A stretch of 62,315 bases of DNA from Acidimicrobiaceae bacterium (lineage in GTDB: Bacteria > Actinomycetota > Acidimicrobiia > Acidimicrobiales > MedAcidi-G1). Every line of letters starts with the position of its first letter. Position 1 is the first letter of the stretch. Location of the stretch: positions 1 through 62,315 of the forward strand of contig PBAM01000036.1 of the NCBI GenBank assembly GCA_002716285.1. The letters are read 5' to 3'. The notes below the pieces were generated by a model. The model had not been told where the DNA came from. It saw nothing but the letters and a program-made list of their open reading frames with translations, and made no database searches. The position numbers and the translations under genes were made by a program. Below, piece after piece: positions 47,156-56,727 of this stretch.

Positions 47156-48709
47156 TTACTTAGAAGAAGAAAGCACTGCCTGTGCCGCCGCTAATCGAGC
47201 TACAGGGACGCGGAAAGGTGAGCAGGAAACATAATCGACACCTGCTTCGAAAAGGAATCGAATGGATTCAGGATCTCCGCCGTGTTCTCCACACACTCCT
47301 ATTTCAAGCTCTGGATTGGTTTTTCTACCTTTTTCAATTGCGTGTTTTATGACATGTCCAACGCCTTGAGAGTCGAGTGTTTCAAAGGGATTAGCAGAAA
47401 GAATTCCCTCTTTTACGTACATACCTATCACTCGACTCTCAATATCATCACGGCTGAATCCGAAAACCAATTGAGTTAGATCATTTGTTCCGAAGGAAAA
47501 AAAATCTGCACTTTTTGCTATTTCTTCTGCTGTAATCGCAGCACGAGGTGTTTCGATCATGGTTCCTATACTTGGCCGTAATCCGATTTCTACAGTTGCG
47601 ACCTCCTCCTCAACCCAAGATCTCACGAGATTCAGTTCGCTGACTTCTGAGACGAGTGGAATCATGATGTCTGCATTCGGTTTTTTGCCCATTTCCTTAA
47701 CATCCAATAATGCACCTATCAGCGCTCGAGTTTGCATTCTGTATAACTGTTCCCGAAGTATTGCCAATCTCACCCCTCGAGTCCCCAACATAGGATTGTG
47801 TTCTAACCACTCATCCGGTGTTTCCTCTCCTAGGAATTCATGTAGAGGTGCGTCTAATAGTCTTACAGTCACCGGATTCGGGGCCATAGCAGAAATGACC
47901 TCGCTTAGATCTGAACGCTGAGCGATCATCAATTCTTCTAGGCTTTCTTTCTCCTCTTCACTCTCATTACCTGCAAGAATAAAACGTTGTATTAACGGTA
48001 AGCGGTCGCCCATGAACATATGCTCTGTGCGACAAAGACCTATACCCTCAGCTCCAAACGAAAGTGCCCTTTCAGTATCCTCTCCGGTATCTGAATTCGC
48101 TCTGATCTTTATATGACCTGAGCGAATCTCGTCCGCCCACTCCAAGATTGTTTTAAGTTCAGAAATTTCTTCACTTGATTCCTGTAATTCCATTTCTCCG
48201 GAAAACACTTCTCCCGTGCTCCCATCCAGAGAAATATAAGTTCCTTCCTCTACTGCATTTCCTCCAATTTTAATTTCTGTTTCTGAAATCTCCAGATCAG
48301 AAACTCCCACCACAGCCGGAATCCCCCACCCTCTCGCGACTACAGCAGCGTGACTCGCCATTCCACCGCGAACAGTAACTATTCCTTCTGCCATTCTCAT
48401 TCCTATCTCATCTGCAGGGCTCGTTTCATGGCATACGAGAATTACCTTTTGACCTTCATCAGTGGCATCAAGAACAGAGTCGCTTGAAAAACATACAACT
48501 CCGGTTGCCGCACCAGGGCTTGCAGGTACTCCCGTTCCGAGAAGTTTCAATTCTTTTGAAGATTCCACTGAAGCGGCGTTATGCATTAATGATTCAACTA
48601 ATGAAGTTGGTACTAACGCAACAACGTTTCTCTTTACCTCTTCAGTGTTTATTGACTTGGCATTTTCAACTAAATCTACTAACCAATCAAGGGTGTTTTC
48701 GTTCTCCAT
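47156..48709 (-). CDS. PPDK-like PEP-binding protein without ATP-grasp domain
   Basis: 517 residues, matching only the C-terminal part of pyruvate phosphate dikinase (about 870-900). Present: phosphohistidine domain VTVRGGMASHAAVVARGWG, SPGAATGVV linker, TIM-barrel PEP site LCRTEHMFM, RVRVIGMY-type region, PTVGTMIETPRAA-like SIGTMIETPRAA, FFSFGTNDLTQLVFGFSRDD and CGEHGGDPES with SCSPFRVP. The N-terminal nucleotide-binding half is absent. ATG 48709 begins a complete reading frame with no upstream homology seen, so it is not an obvious break. It cannot make PEP from ATP alone by the usual mechanism unless a partner supplies phosphate. Confidence 0.8.
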   Translation of the reverse strand: MENENTLDWLVDLVENAKSINTEEVKRNVVALVPTSLVESLMHNAASVESSKELKLLGTGVPASPGAATGVVCFSSDSVLDATDEGQKVILVCHETSPADEIGMRMAEGIVTVRGGMASHAAVVARGWGIPAVVGVSDLEISETEIKIGGNAVEEGTYISLDGSTGEVFSGEMELQESSEEISELKTILEWADEIRSGHIKIRANSDTGEDTERALSFGAEGIGLCRTEHMFMGDRLPLIQRFILAGNESEEEKESLEELMIAQRSDLSEVISAMAPNPVTVRLLDAPLHEFLGEETPDEWLEHNPMLGTRGVRLAILREQLYRMQTRALIGALLDVKEMGKKPNADIMIPLVSEVSELNLVRSWVEEEVATVEIGLRPSIGTMIETPRAAITAEEIAKSADFFSFGTNDLTQLVFGFSRDDIESRVIGMYVKEGILSANPFETLDSQGVGHVIKHAIEKGRKTNPELEIGVCGEHGGDPESIRFLFEAGVDYVSCSPFRVPVARLAAAQAVLSSSK

Positions 48710-48717
48710 GATTGCGA

Positions 48718-50037
48718 CTATGGAACTAAACGAGATGATAAGTAGTCAACGAGTTCATTTATCGAAACACGGTCTTGATGCATCGAATCTCGCTCTCTAA
48801 CTGTTACCGCTTTATCTTCTAGAGTTTCAAAATCAATTGTGACACAATAAGGGGTTCCTATTTCATCTTGACGTCTGTAACGACGGCCAATCGCTTGTGT
48901 CTGATCGTAATCGCACATCCAGTGTGGTTGAACGAGATTAAGCACTTCCTTTGAGGGTTCAATCAGTTCATCTTTTTTTGAAAGAGGCAAAACAGCAACC
49001 TTGTATGGGGAAAGACGATGATCCAATTTCAGGACATTACGCACTTCGCCATTTACCTCTTCTTCCTCATAAGCATCCATTAAAAATGCCATTGCTGTTC
49101 GAGTGGCTCCAGCAGCGGGTTCTATGACATGTGGAACATATCTCTCACCCGTACCTGAATCGTTATATTCGAGCTTATTTCCTGAAGCTTGAGCGTGGCG
49201 GTTCAAGTCATAGTCAGTTCTATTCGCAATTCCTTCCAATTCATCCCAACCCCATGGAAAAGAGAACTCTATGTCAGAGGTTGCTCTCGAATAATGGCTC
49301 AGTTCATCTGAATCGTGAATTCTCAATCTTAAAGAATCTGCTTTCATACCTAAGTTCAAGTACCAATCCATTCTCTCCTTGCACCAATATTCAAACCATT
49401 TGTCGGAGTCTCCCGGCGGGACGAAATATTCCATTTCCATCTGTTCAAATTCTCTAGTGCGGAAAACAAAGTTTCCTGGCGTTATTTCATTCCGGAATGA
49501 CTTTCCTATTTGGGCAATTCCAAAAGGTGGTTTTTTTCTGCTTGTATTTAAAACATTTGTGAAATTAGTGAACATACCCTGGGCGGTCTCGGGTCGTAAA
49601 TAAACTTCGGCAGCGGAATCGATCACAGGTCCTGCGTTCGTCTTGAACATCAGATTGAATTGCCTCGCTTCAGTGAAAGAAGCTTTCGAGCCACAAGTTG
49701 GACAGTTGTTAGGGTCTTCGAGTTTGTCCTGACGGAAGCGCGACCCACACTCGCGGCAATCGACTAGAGGGTCAGTGAAATTTGTTAGGTGACCCGATGC
49801 TTCCCATATCGAAGGAGGCGAAAGGATTGCTGCATCTAGACCAACTACATCTTGGCGAAACTGGACCATCGAGCGCCACCATTGTTCTTTCACGTTTCGA
49901 AGTAATAAAACCCCTACAGGTCCATAGTCGTAAGTGGATCTAAAGCCGCCGTAAATTTCTGCTGACTGGAATACGAAACCTCTTCGTTTTGAAAGGTTCA
50001 CAACTTTGTCGAAAAGTTCCTCTTTGTTAACGCTCAT
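48718..50037 (-). CDS. glyS: Glycyl-tRNA synthetase (dimeric type)
   Basis: 439-residue class II synthetase of the single-chain (alpha2) type. Motifs: GFVFQSAEIYGGFRSTYDYG, CRECGSRFRQDKL with CPTCGSKA zinc ligands, RPETAQGMFTNFTNV, GKSFRNEITPGNF (motif 2), and EFEQMEMEYF. Charges tRNA-Gly. Independent of glyQ. Confidence 0.94.
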   Translation of the reverse strand: MSVNKEELFDKVVNLSKRRGFVFQSAEIYGGFRSTYDYGPVGVLLLRNVKEQWWRSMVQFRQDVVGLDAAILSPPSIWEASGHLTNFTDPLVDCRECGSRFRQDKLEDPNNCPTCGSKASFTEARQFNLMFKTNAGPVIDSAAEVYLRPETAQGMFTNFTNVLNTSRKKPPFGIAQIGKSFRNEITPGNFVFRTREFEQMEMEYFVPPGDSDKWFEYWCKERMDWYLNLGMKADSLRLRIHDSDELSHYSRATSDIEFSFPWGWDELEGIANRTDYDLNRHAQASGNKLEYNDSGTGERYVPHVIEPAAGATRTAMAFLMDAYEEEEVNGEVRNVLKLDHRLSPYKVAVLPLSKKDELIEPSKEVLNLVQPHWMCDYDQTQAIGRRYRRQDEIGTPYCVTIDFETLEDKAVTVRERDSMHQDRVSINELVDYLSSRLVP

Positions 50038-50081
50038 GATCGAAGCGTACTAGGCAACAGAGGTTCATCTTGAAATATTTA

Positions 50082-50798
50082 CTAAGTATCCATAACTCTT
50101 CGTGATCTTATTTTTCTTTCCAAGTGAAACTCCACAGCTTCAGAAGCAATTCGGTCTATTTCGGAAATAGTTTTTGCATCCTCCACTTCAAGTGCTTGAT
50201 TCAATGCACCGCCTAAAATCGCTCGCATTACAGCGATAGATGTATCTGAAACACTTTTTCCTCGTTTACATTTATTACAAAAAACTCCACCTTCGCTAAC
50301 CGATATTGAAACAAGATTTTCTGTATCTAAACACTTGACACAGAACCCCAATTCAGGTGCCAACCCTTCATGGTCAAGTAATTTCAAAAAGAATGCTGGG
50401 ACAAGCAATGGGGGGGATTTTTCGTCTAGCGTCCGCAGGGCCCCGAGGAGCATTTTGTAACGACTCGGATCTGGTGATTCATCAGGCGCTACATGATCTA
50501 CAACCTCTAACATCGAAGAAGCGTCGCTAAACAGATCAGGGTTAGATCTAATATTTTGGAACCGATCTATCGTCTCAGCTTGTGTAACTATCCCTAAATC
50601 GCCTTTACCTCTAAATAACTGCAATGCAACATGACTTGTGGGCTCCAGTCGTCCACCAAATTTGCTTCGTGTTTTCCTTACACCTTTAGCAACGACTCTG
50701 ACTTTTCCGTTATCTTCTGTAATGATTACGATAATCCGGTCTGATTCGCCGAGTTTCCATGTGCGGATGACTATTCCTTGATCACGATAAAGAGACAT
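50082..50798 (-). CDS. recO: DNA repair protein RecO
   Basis: 238 residues: OB fold at the N-terminus (YRDQGIVIRTWKLGESDRII), a helical part, and zinc-binding Cys pairs (CVKCLDTE, FCNKCKRG). Helps RecR load RecA onto SSB-coated DNA. It follows uppS with 2 bases between; recO-uppS-era is a frequent order. Confidence 0.9.
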   Translation of the reverse strand: MSLYRDQGIVIRTWKLGESDRIIVIITEDNGKVRVVAKGVRKTRSKFGGRLEPTSHVALQLFRGKGDLGIVTQAETIDRFQNIRSNPDLFSDASSMLEVVDHVAPDESPDPSRYKMLLGALRTLDEKSPPLLVPAFFLKLLDHEGLAPELGFCVKCLDTENLVSISVSEGGVFCNKCKRGKSVSDTSIAVMRAILGGALNQALEVEDAKTISEIDRIASEAVEFHLERKIRSRRVMDT

Positions 50799-50800
50799 TC

Positions 50801-51517
50801 TTAACTTCCGCCAAGGCCACCGAATCGCCGATCTCTGTCTTGAAATTCTTTTATCGCATTAAACAAATCTTTACGAGAAAAATCTGGCCATAACGTGTCA
50901 CTGAATACAAGTTCGCTATAGGCCAATTCCCAAAGCAGAAAATTAGAAACTCTGGATTCTCCAGAAGTTCTTATAACTAGGTCCGGGTCAGGCATTTCAG
51001 GATTATAGAGGTTTCTCTCTATCGTTTTCTCTGTGACTTTTTTGACTCCGGAATCAATCACCTTTTGGACAGCATCAACAATTTCTGCCCTTCCTCCATA
51101 ATTAAAAGCAACAGTGAAAGTCAGACCTGTATTACTTTTGGTGAGTTTCTCAGCCTCTTCCATTCTTTTAACAATTCTTTTTGGGACTTTCCCGTCACGA
51201 CGACCAAGGAAACAAATCCTCACATTTCTTTCATTTAATTCGTCTTGTCGTTGGATTATTATCTGTTCATTGAAGTCAAGTAAAAACTGAACCTCTTTCG
51301 CTGGCCGTTTCCAATTTTCGGTTGAGAACGCAAATACGGTAAACCATTCGACTCCAATTTCAATGGCACCCTCCACGACATCGAAAAGGGATTTTTCCCC
51401 TGCCGTATGCCCTTCTGTTCTTTTTAATCCCCTCTTTTCTGCCCACCGGCCATTGCCATCCATCACACAAGCTATGTGTTTGGGTATGAATTTGGGGTTT
51501 AGGTAGTCAGGTATCAC
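50801..51517 (-). CDS. uppS: Isoprenyl transferase (UppS)
   Basis: 238-residue cis-prenyltransferase: HIACVMDGNGRWAEKRGLKR, GHTAGEKSLFD, WFTVFAFSTENWKRP, NYGGRAEIVDAV and DLVIRTSGESRVSNFLLWEL. Builds the polyprenyl diphosphate carrier used for peptidoglycan and glycans. The cis-specific family is sure; product chain length is not. Confidence 0.95.
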   Translation of the reverse strand: MIPDYLNPKFIPKHIACVMDGNGRWAEKRGLKRTEGHTAGEKSLFDVVEGAIEIGVEWFTVFAFSTENWKRPAKEVQFLLDFNEQIIIQRQDELNERNVRICFLGRRDGKVPKRIVKRMEEAEKLTKSNTGLTFTVAFNYGGRAEIVDAVQKVIDSGVKKVTEKTIERNLYNPEMPDPDLVIRTSGESRVSNFLLWELAYSELVFSDTLWPDFSRKDLFNAIKEFQDRDRRFGGLGGS

Positions 51518-51574
51518 AACTTTGAAGCTATCTGTCTAACCGTCATGCAGGAAATCGGGACAACGGTTTGCATT

Positions 51575-52462
51575 TCAATATCCGAAACGATCAAGTGAGC
51601 GCGGATGCTTTTGCCAATCTTTTTCAACTTTGACTACTAATTCGATGAACGCTCCATCTTGCAGCTGTTTCCTTACCTGGGTTCCGACCTTTTTTAGTAC
51701 TTCGCCTTTGTGTCCAATTACTATTCCTTTTTGCGAATTTCTCTCCACTAAGATCTCACATCGGATACGTGGCCAATCCCACTCTGTTACTCGCGTTGCT
51801 ATCGAATGTGGTAGTTCTTCACGAACTTCTGAAAGAAGTTGTTCCCTAACTAGTTCTGCAACCCAAAAAGACTCAGAAAAGTCGGTTTCCATATTTTCAG
51901 GGAAATAACGTGGTCCAGGAACAAGTTTTGTCTTGATGTGTTCCAATAGTTCTGAGACTCCTTCTCCTGTGGAGGCGGAAATCGGAAAATATTCAGTAAA
52001 AGAAAACCCTGAAGCTTCATTCAGTTGTGTCAATATTCTGCCACTTTTGACTTTGTCTATTTTGTTAAGAACCAGGACAGTTTTTTCATTAGGTAACGAT
52101 TTAGCGATAAATTTGTCTCCTTTGCCAATTACCGAATCTGCCTCTACTACAAAAAGAACTAAATCAATTTCCTTCAATGTAAAACGTGCCGTGTCATTCA
52201 ATCTCGTGCCGAGAAGAGTTCTTGGTTTATGAATACCTGGAGTATCACAAAAAACAATCTGAAATTCAGGACCCGTAAGAACACCTCTTATCTCTGTGCG
52301 TGTTGTTTGTGGTTTATCCGAAACGATCGCTATTTTCTTATCGAAAAAGGCATTCAACAAAGTCGACTTTCCGACATTGGGTCTGCCCACTAAACTCACA
52401 AAACCTGAGAGGTGGCCATCTGGTACTCCTATAGATGAGTGGCTTTCTGTAGTGTCATTCAT
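51575..52462 (-). CDS. era: GTPase Era
   Basis: 295 residues, Ras-like GTPase with GRPNVGKSTLLNAFFDKK (G1), DTPGIHKPR (G3), LNKIDKVK (G4), SASTGEGV, and a C-terminal KH domain (IEGHKGEVLKKVGTQ-like VIGHKGEVLKKVGTQVRK) that binds 16S rRNA 3' end. Supports 30S assembly. Its start touches the preceding stop. Confidence 0.95.
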   Translation of the reverse strand: MNDTTESHSSIGVPDGHLSGFVSLVGRPNVGKSTLLNAFFDKKIAIVSDKPQTTRTEIRGVLTGPEFQIVFCDTPGIHKPRTLLGTRLNDTARFTLKEIDLVLFVVEADSVIGKGDKFIAKSLPNEKTVLVLNKIDKVKSGRILTQLNEASGFSFTEYFPISASTGEGVSELLEHIKTKLVPGPRYFPENMETDFSESFWVAELVREQLLSEVREELPHSIATRVTEWDWPRIRCEILVERNSQKGIVIGHKGEVLKKVGTQVRKQLQDGAFIELVVKVEKDWQKHPRSLDRFGY

Positions 52463-53272
52463 TTAATGACCTGGCGCCGTGACTCTGACCTGGGTGATCC
52501 TCCTGCCAACTACTTTTTCAACTACAAAATGGTGTTCTGCTATGTCAACATCCTCTCCTGCTTCTGGAGCATGCCCCAGTGCATCAAAGATGAGTCCTCC
52601 CAGAGTGTCCCAATCACCTTCAGGTAGGACTCCTCCTAATAGTTCATTCAACTCATCAACCGGCATTCTCCCGTGGACACGTAAGCCTCCTCCAATTAGA
52701 GGTTCAGCGAGAGCCTCTTCACTGTCAAACTCATCTACTATCTCGCCTACCACCTCCTCTAATAGGTCTTCCAAGGTGACCAGTCCTGCAGTCCCTCCGT
52801 ATTCATCAATGACGATCGCTAAGTGGTAGTGATTCGATTGCATTTCGCGTAGTAGTAGTCCAGCTTTTTTTGTTTCTGGGATGAACTGTGGTAAGCGTGC
52901 CAGAGTTTTTACCAAGACTTCACCGTCCCCATCCAATTGAGCTTCCATCATGTCTTTTGCGAAAACCACTCCTACTATTTCATCTAAATTTTCGCTACTC
53001 ACTGGAACACGCGAAAAACCATTCAAAACAGCGACTTCCATGGCGGCAGAGACAGTGAAACTGTCAGGGACACTGACAATGTCGGGTCGTGGCGTCATGA
53101 CCTCTCGTACCAAAGTGTCGCCGAAAGCCAGTACCGATTCAATTAGTTCATGTTCATCGTTTTCTATCGATTTCGACTCGAGGGCTTTTTTGGCAGTTTC
53201 TAAGAGTTCATCTTCAGAGACGATTCTGCCTTCCTTCGGTTTGAAAAACCTTCTCATCAGTTTGCTAAACAT
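52463..53272 (-). CDS. CBS-domain protein (CorC/HlyC type)
   Basis: 269 residues without the N-terminal DUF21 membrane part found in the long form. A CBS pair (VREVMTPRPDIVSVPDS, and LLREMQSNHYHLAIVIDEY with GTAGLVTLEDLLEEVVGEI) and a CorC_HlyC domain (LRVHGRMPVDELNELLGG, RITQVRVTAPG). Likely regulates cation transport or binds nucleotides. Starts 8 bases before the ybeY stop. Confidence 0.87.
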   Translation of the reverse strand: MFSKLMRRFFKPKEGRIVSEDELLETAKKALESKSIENDEHELIESVLAFGDTLVREVMTPRPDIVSVPDSFTVSAAMEVAVLNGFSRVPVSSENLDEIVGVVFAKDMMEAQLDGDGEVLVKTLARLPQFIPETKKAGLLLREMQSNHYHLAIVIDEYGGTAGLVTLEDLLEEVVGEIVDEFDSEEALAEPLIGGGLRVHGRMPVDELNELLGGVLPEGDWDTLGGLIFDALGHAPEAGEDVDIAEHHFVVEKVVGRRITQVRVTAPGH

Positions 53273-53810
53273 CGTTAACTCTTAAATGTTTTACATGACG
53301 CTCGATAAGGATTTTTTCCATTTTTTTCATTTCAACTTCTGTCGACTCTTCATGATGGTCGTATCCCAATAGGTGAAGTATCCCGTGTGTCAAAAGAAGA
53401 GCAATTTCATCTTCAAAATTTAGACCTTTCTCTTCCGCTTGACGCTCTGCTACTTCAATGCATATGCAAACATCACCCATGAGATAGACATGGCCATCTG
53501 TTTCATCACCCGGTTCATCTATTGGAAAAGCCAGTACGTCGGTCGGTCCTGATTTCGATAGATATTTTTCGTTGAGTGCAGAGATGTCTTCTGGGTCTAA
53601 AAGAATCACATTCATTTCCAGCGGTCGTTTACTAGGAGCGGTTTCCTCAACGATTTTTTTTGCAAATTTCCCCAAAGTCTCAAGGTTTATTTCGCTGTTC
53701 TTTTCTAGCCGCTTATCTATTACATCTATATAAGTTTCATCGTCATTCTCTGGTATTTCTTCGAGCAAGTTACTTACTACCAGTATTTTTTTTGAATTGT
53801 CTACCGGCAT
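53265..53810 (-). CDS. ybeY: Endoribonuclease YbeY
   Basis: 181 residues. Catalytic zinc motif LLTHGILHLLGYDHHEE, preceded by SGPTDVLAFPIDEP. Processes 16S rRNA 3' ends and supports ribosome quality control. Its reading frame overlaps the end of phoH by 41 bases; the first ATG (53810) has no clear ribosome site, so translation may be coupled. Confidence 0.92.
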   Translation of the reverse strand: MPVDNSKKILVVSNLLEEIPENDDETYIDVIDKRLEKNSEINLETLGKFAKKIVEETAPSKRPLEMNVILLDPEDISALNEKYLSKSGPTDVLAFPIDEPGDETDGHVYLMGDVCICIEVAERQAEEKGLNFEDEIALLLTHGILHLLGYDHHEESTEVEMKKMEKILIERHVKHLRVNDV

Positions 53811-54741
53811 TTTCGTAAGCTTGGACTATGTCTTGGACTATTTTGTGTCTCACAACATCTCGAGCTCCAAGTTTTACAAAACCTAAACCATCTATTCCAG
53901 AAAATATATTTTCTAAGCCTTCAATTCCACTTCTACCGTCAGGAACATCTATTTGACTTGCGTCACCAGTAACTATTACTCGTGATCCGAAGCCAATTCT
54001 TGTTAAGAACATTTTCATTTGTTCCGGTGTCGTATTTTGAGCCTCGTCAAGAATTATAAAACTGTTGTTGAGGGTTCTTCCCCTCATAAAAGCAAGTGGT
54101 GCAACTTCTATTTGACCTCTTTCAAGCAATCTTTCTGCTTTTTCAGGCTCGAGCATGTCGAAAAGCGCATCGTAAAGAGGTCGAAAATAAGGATCAACTT
54201 TTGCCATTAAATCACCAGGAAGAAATCCGACTCTTTCACCTGCTTCAACTAATGGCCGAGTGAGAATAATGCGGTCAACTTCACCTTTTTGCATTGCACT
54301 GACCGCCAGAGCTACGGCCAACCAGCTCTTTCCTGTTCCTGCCGGACCTATAGCAAACGTGATGATATTTTTACCTGCAGTATCCAGATAGTTCTTTTGC
54401 CCCGAAGATTTAGCTCTGACTGGTTTCCCTCTTGCTGTTATAAGCAACTCTGTCGTTAATATTTCAGATGGATTCTCGTCTTCTCTAACCATTTCAATTG
54501 TCTTTTTGAGAACATTTGCATCGAGAGGTAGTCCTCTTTCAATCATTCTTGTCATTTCACGAAATATCTGCTCTATCAAGAGCGCACTGTCACCATCAAT
54601 GGCAATCTGGTTGCCACGTACATGAATCTTTGTCTCGGGGAAAGAGGTCTCTATTATCTGCAAAAGCTCGTCACCCTGCCCTAAAAGTTCTGGCATAAGC
54701 TCATTCCCTGGAAGGTCGAATCTAACTTTTGTGTCCTGCAT
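53770..54741 (-). CDS. phoH: PhoH-family ATPase
   Basis: 323 residues: GPAGTGKSWLAVALAVSAM (Walker A), IILTRPLVEAGERVGFLPGD, LAFMRGRTLNNSFIILDEAQN (Walker B) and KMFLTRIGFGSRVIVTGDASQ. PhoH-like P-loop protein, linked with RNA metabolism beside ybeY. An N-terminal KH-like part (residues 1-90) is recognisable. Start ATG 54741. Confidence 0.92.
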   Translation of the reverse strand: MQDTKVRFDLPGNELMPELLGQGDELLQIIETSFPETKIHVRGNQIAIDGDSALLIEQIFREMTRMIERGLPLDANVLKKTIEMVREDENPSEILTTELLITARGKPVRAKSSGQKNYLDTAGKNIITFAIGPAGTGKSWLAVALAVSAMQKGEVDRIILTRPLVEAGERVGFLPGDLMAKVDPYFRPLYDALFDMLEPEKAERLLERGQIEVAPLAFMRGRTLNNSFIILDEAQNTTPEQMKMFLTRIGFGSRVIVTGDASQIDVPDGRSGIEGLENIFSGIDGLGFVKLGARDVVRHKIVQDIVQAYENAGRQFKKNTGSK

Positions 54742-54816
54742 TTGAGAGATTCAGACTATCCGAAAGAAAACTTTCAGCATCACTGGGTTTTTAATATTGA
54801 AGATCAAATAGTTAAT

Positions 54817-55188
54817 TTATTTTTTCCTTCGTTTCTTTTTCGAATTTCGTGAGATCTTCTTTAGCCTTGCACGCCCTTTTTTCGACTTTTGTTTCTCGAA
54901 CTCCGCTAGGACCCTAGGACCCGCCTCGTTTATCACATCTTCTGCTGCATCCAATAATGCCGAGATGCTCTCATCCTCTCCTAAACTCGATGGTTCTTTT
55001 GGTGTTTCCGGTGTGATCAGACTTCCATAGCTCCAATTTACGTCAACTCTTCTTTTTTCAAATGAAACACACTCATCTGGGCACCGCCAAGGTGCTTCAG
55101 GTGCTTTATCTAGATTACATTTTCTAACAGTTTCACCATTGGGGTAGCTTCTACTTTCAAACTGTTTACAGTCTTCTCTCATTGGCAT
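54817..55188 (-). CDS. Cys4 motif protein with basic tail
   Basis: 123 residues, not recognised. The N-terminus carries DCKQFESRSYPNGETVRKC then LDKAPEAPWRCPDECVSFEK, four Cys that could make a zinc or cluster site. The C-terminus is extremely basic (SKKGRARLKKISRNSKKKRR), suggesting nucleic acid binding. It sits between sufB and phoH in the same direction. Position downstream of sufB hints at a role with Fe-S or RNA metabolism, but this is guesswork. Confidence 0.65.
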   Translation of the reverse strand: MPMREDCKQFESRSYPNGETVRKCNLDKAPEAPWRCPDECVSFEKRRVDVNWSYGSLITPETPKEPSSLGEDESISALLDAAEDVINEAGPRVLAEFEKQKSKKGRARLKKISRNSKKKRRKK

Positions 55189-55227
55189 ATAAACAGTATG
55201 TCATTTTAAGTGGCGTTAGTAATTTAT

Positions 55228-56631
55228 TTAACCTACAGATCCTTCCATCTGCAGTTCAATCAAACGGCTCCATTCAACTGCATATTCCATTGGGAGAGTC
55301 TTGGTCACTGGTTCGATGAATCCATTTACAACCAGCGAGGTGGCTTGATCTTCTGACAGTCCTCTACTCATCAAATAAAAGAGTTGTTCGTCAGCTACTT
55401 TTGAAACAGTTGCTTCGTGACCAATAACAGCATCTGAAGTTCCAACCTCCATGTATGGATAAGTATCTGAAATGCTTTCATCATCGAGAATTAGAGCATC
55501 ACACTGAACGTGGCTTTTGCAGCCATAGGCATCGTCTTCAACTCTTACCAATCCTCTGTAGCTAGTTCGCCCTCCGTCTTTGGAGATTGACTTAGAAATA
55601 ATTTTTGAAGATGTTTCAGGTGCCGCATGAGTCATTTTCGCTCCCGCATCTTGATGCTGCCCCGAACCTGCATAAGCGACTGATAAAACTTCACCTGATG
55701 CTTTTGGACCTGTCATAACAACTGCGGGGTATTTCATCGTTAGTTGGGATCCTATATTTCCGTCTATCCATTCCATTCGACCCTCTTCTTCAACCACTGC
55801 TCTTTTAGTCACAAGGTTATAAACGTTGTTTGACCAGTTTTGAATTGTCGTATAAGTGACTCGTGCAGATGGTTTAACTACTATTTCAACTACAGCAGAA
55901 TGCAATGAATCCGTAGTGTAAACAGGGGCTGAACAACCCTCTATGTAATGAACCTCAGAACCTTCATCTGCAATTATTAAGGTCCTTTCAAACTGACCCA
56001 TATTTTCTGCATTAATTCTAAAATACGCCTGAAGAGGCATTTCGACCTTCACGCCTGGTGGAACATAGATGAAGGATCCACCGCTCCAAACTGCAGAATT
56101 AAGAGCAGAAAACTTATTATCGCTTGGGGGTATGATTTTGCCGAAATATTGTTTCAGGATCTCTGGATTATCACGCAGAGCAGTGTCCATATCTGAAAAA
56201 ATTACACCTTGCTCTTCTAAGTCTTCACGATTTTTATGGTAAACAACCTCTGATTCGTACTGTGCAGTAACACCTGCTAGATATTTTCGCTCTGCTTCAG
56301 GTATTCCTAATTTTTCATAAGTATCTTTTATGTATTCAGGTACGTCGTCCCAATCGTCGGAAAGTTTCTCAGTCGGCTTTATGTAGTAGTAAATATCATC
56401 AAAGTCGATCCCCCCTAAGTCTCCACCCCATGCTGGCATGGGTCTTTTTAAAAATCTTTCATGCGATTTGAGCCGGAAGTCATGCATCCATTTGGGCTCA
56501 TTTTTAATTCCAGAGATCTCTTTAATGATTTCAGAGGTAAGACCTTTTTTTGGTTTGTAGACGTAGTCTTCTTCATCACTCCATCCAAGCTGGTAGTTGC
56601 TTAGATCTACACCTATTTCACTTGAAGTCAC
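55228..56631 (-). CDS. sufB: Fe-S cluster assembly protein SufB
   Basis: 467 residues, SufB of the SUF scaffold: [58 protein letters not shown], and [21 protein letters not shown] start at GTG 56631 ([10 protein letters not shown]), with AGGAG 7 bases upstream; the ATG at 56697 in the track adds 22 residues of weak quality. No sufC or sufD is visible nearby. Confidence 0.93.
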   Translation of the reverse strand: MTSSEIGVDLSNYQLGWSDEEDYVYKPKKGLTSEIIKEISGIKNEPKWMHDFRLKSHERFLKRPMPAWGGDLGGIDFDDIYYYIKPTEKLSDDWDDVPEYIKDTYEKLGIPEAERKYLAGVTAQYESEVVYHKNREDLEEQGVIFSDMDTALRDNPEILKQYFGKIIPPSDNKFSALNSAVWSGGSFIYVPPGVKVEMPLQAYFRINAENMGQFERTLIIADEGSEVHYIEGCSAPVYTTDSLHSAVVEIVVKPSARVTYTTIQNWSNNVYNLVTKRAVVEEEGRMEWIDGNIGSQLTMKYPAVVMTGPKASGEVLSVAYAGSGQHQDAGAKMTHAAPETSSKIISKSISKDGGRTSYRGLVRVEDDAYGCKSHVQCDALILDDESISDTYPYMEVGTSDAVIGHEATVSKVADEQLFYLMSRGLSEDQATSLVVNGFIEPVTKTLPMEYAVEWSRLIELQMEGSVG

Positions 56632-56727
56632 TTTTTCGCTCCTGCTGGGGTAGGAATAATTTCTCCTATCTAGATAGTAACAATTATCAGCAGGCAATGC
56701 TAAGAAAGTTAGCAGAAATTAAATTAC

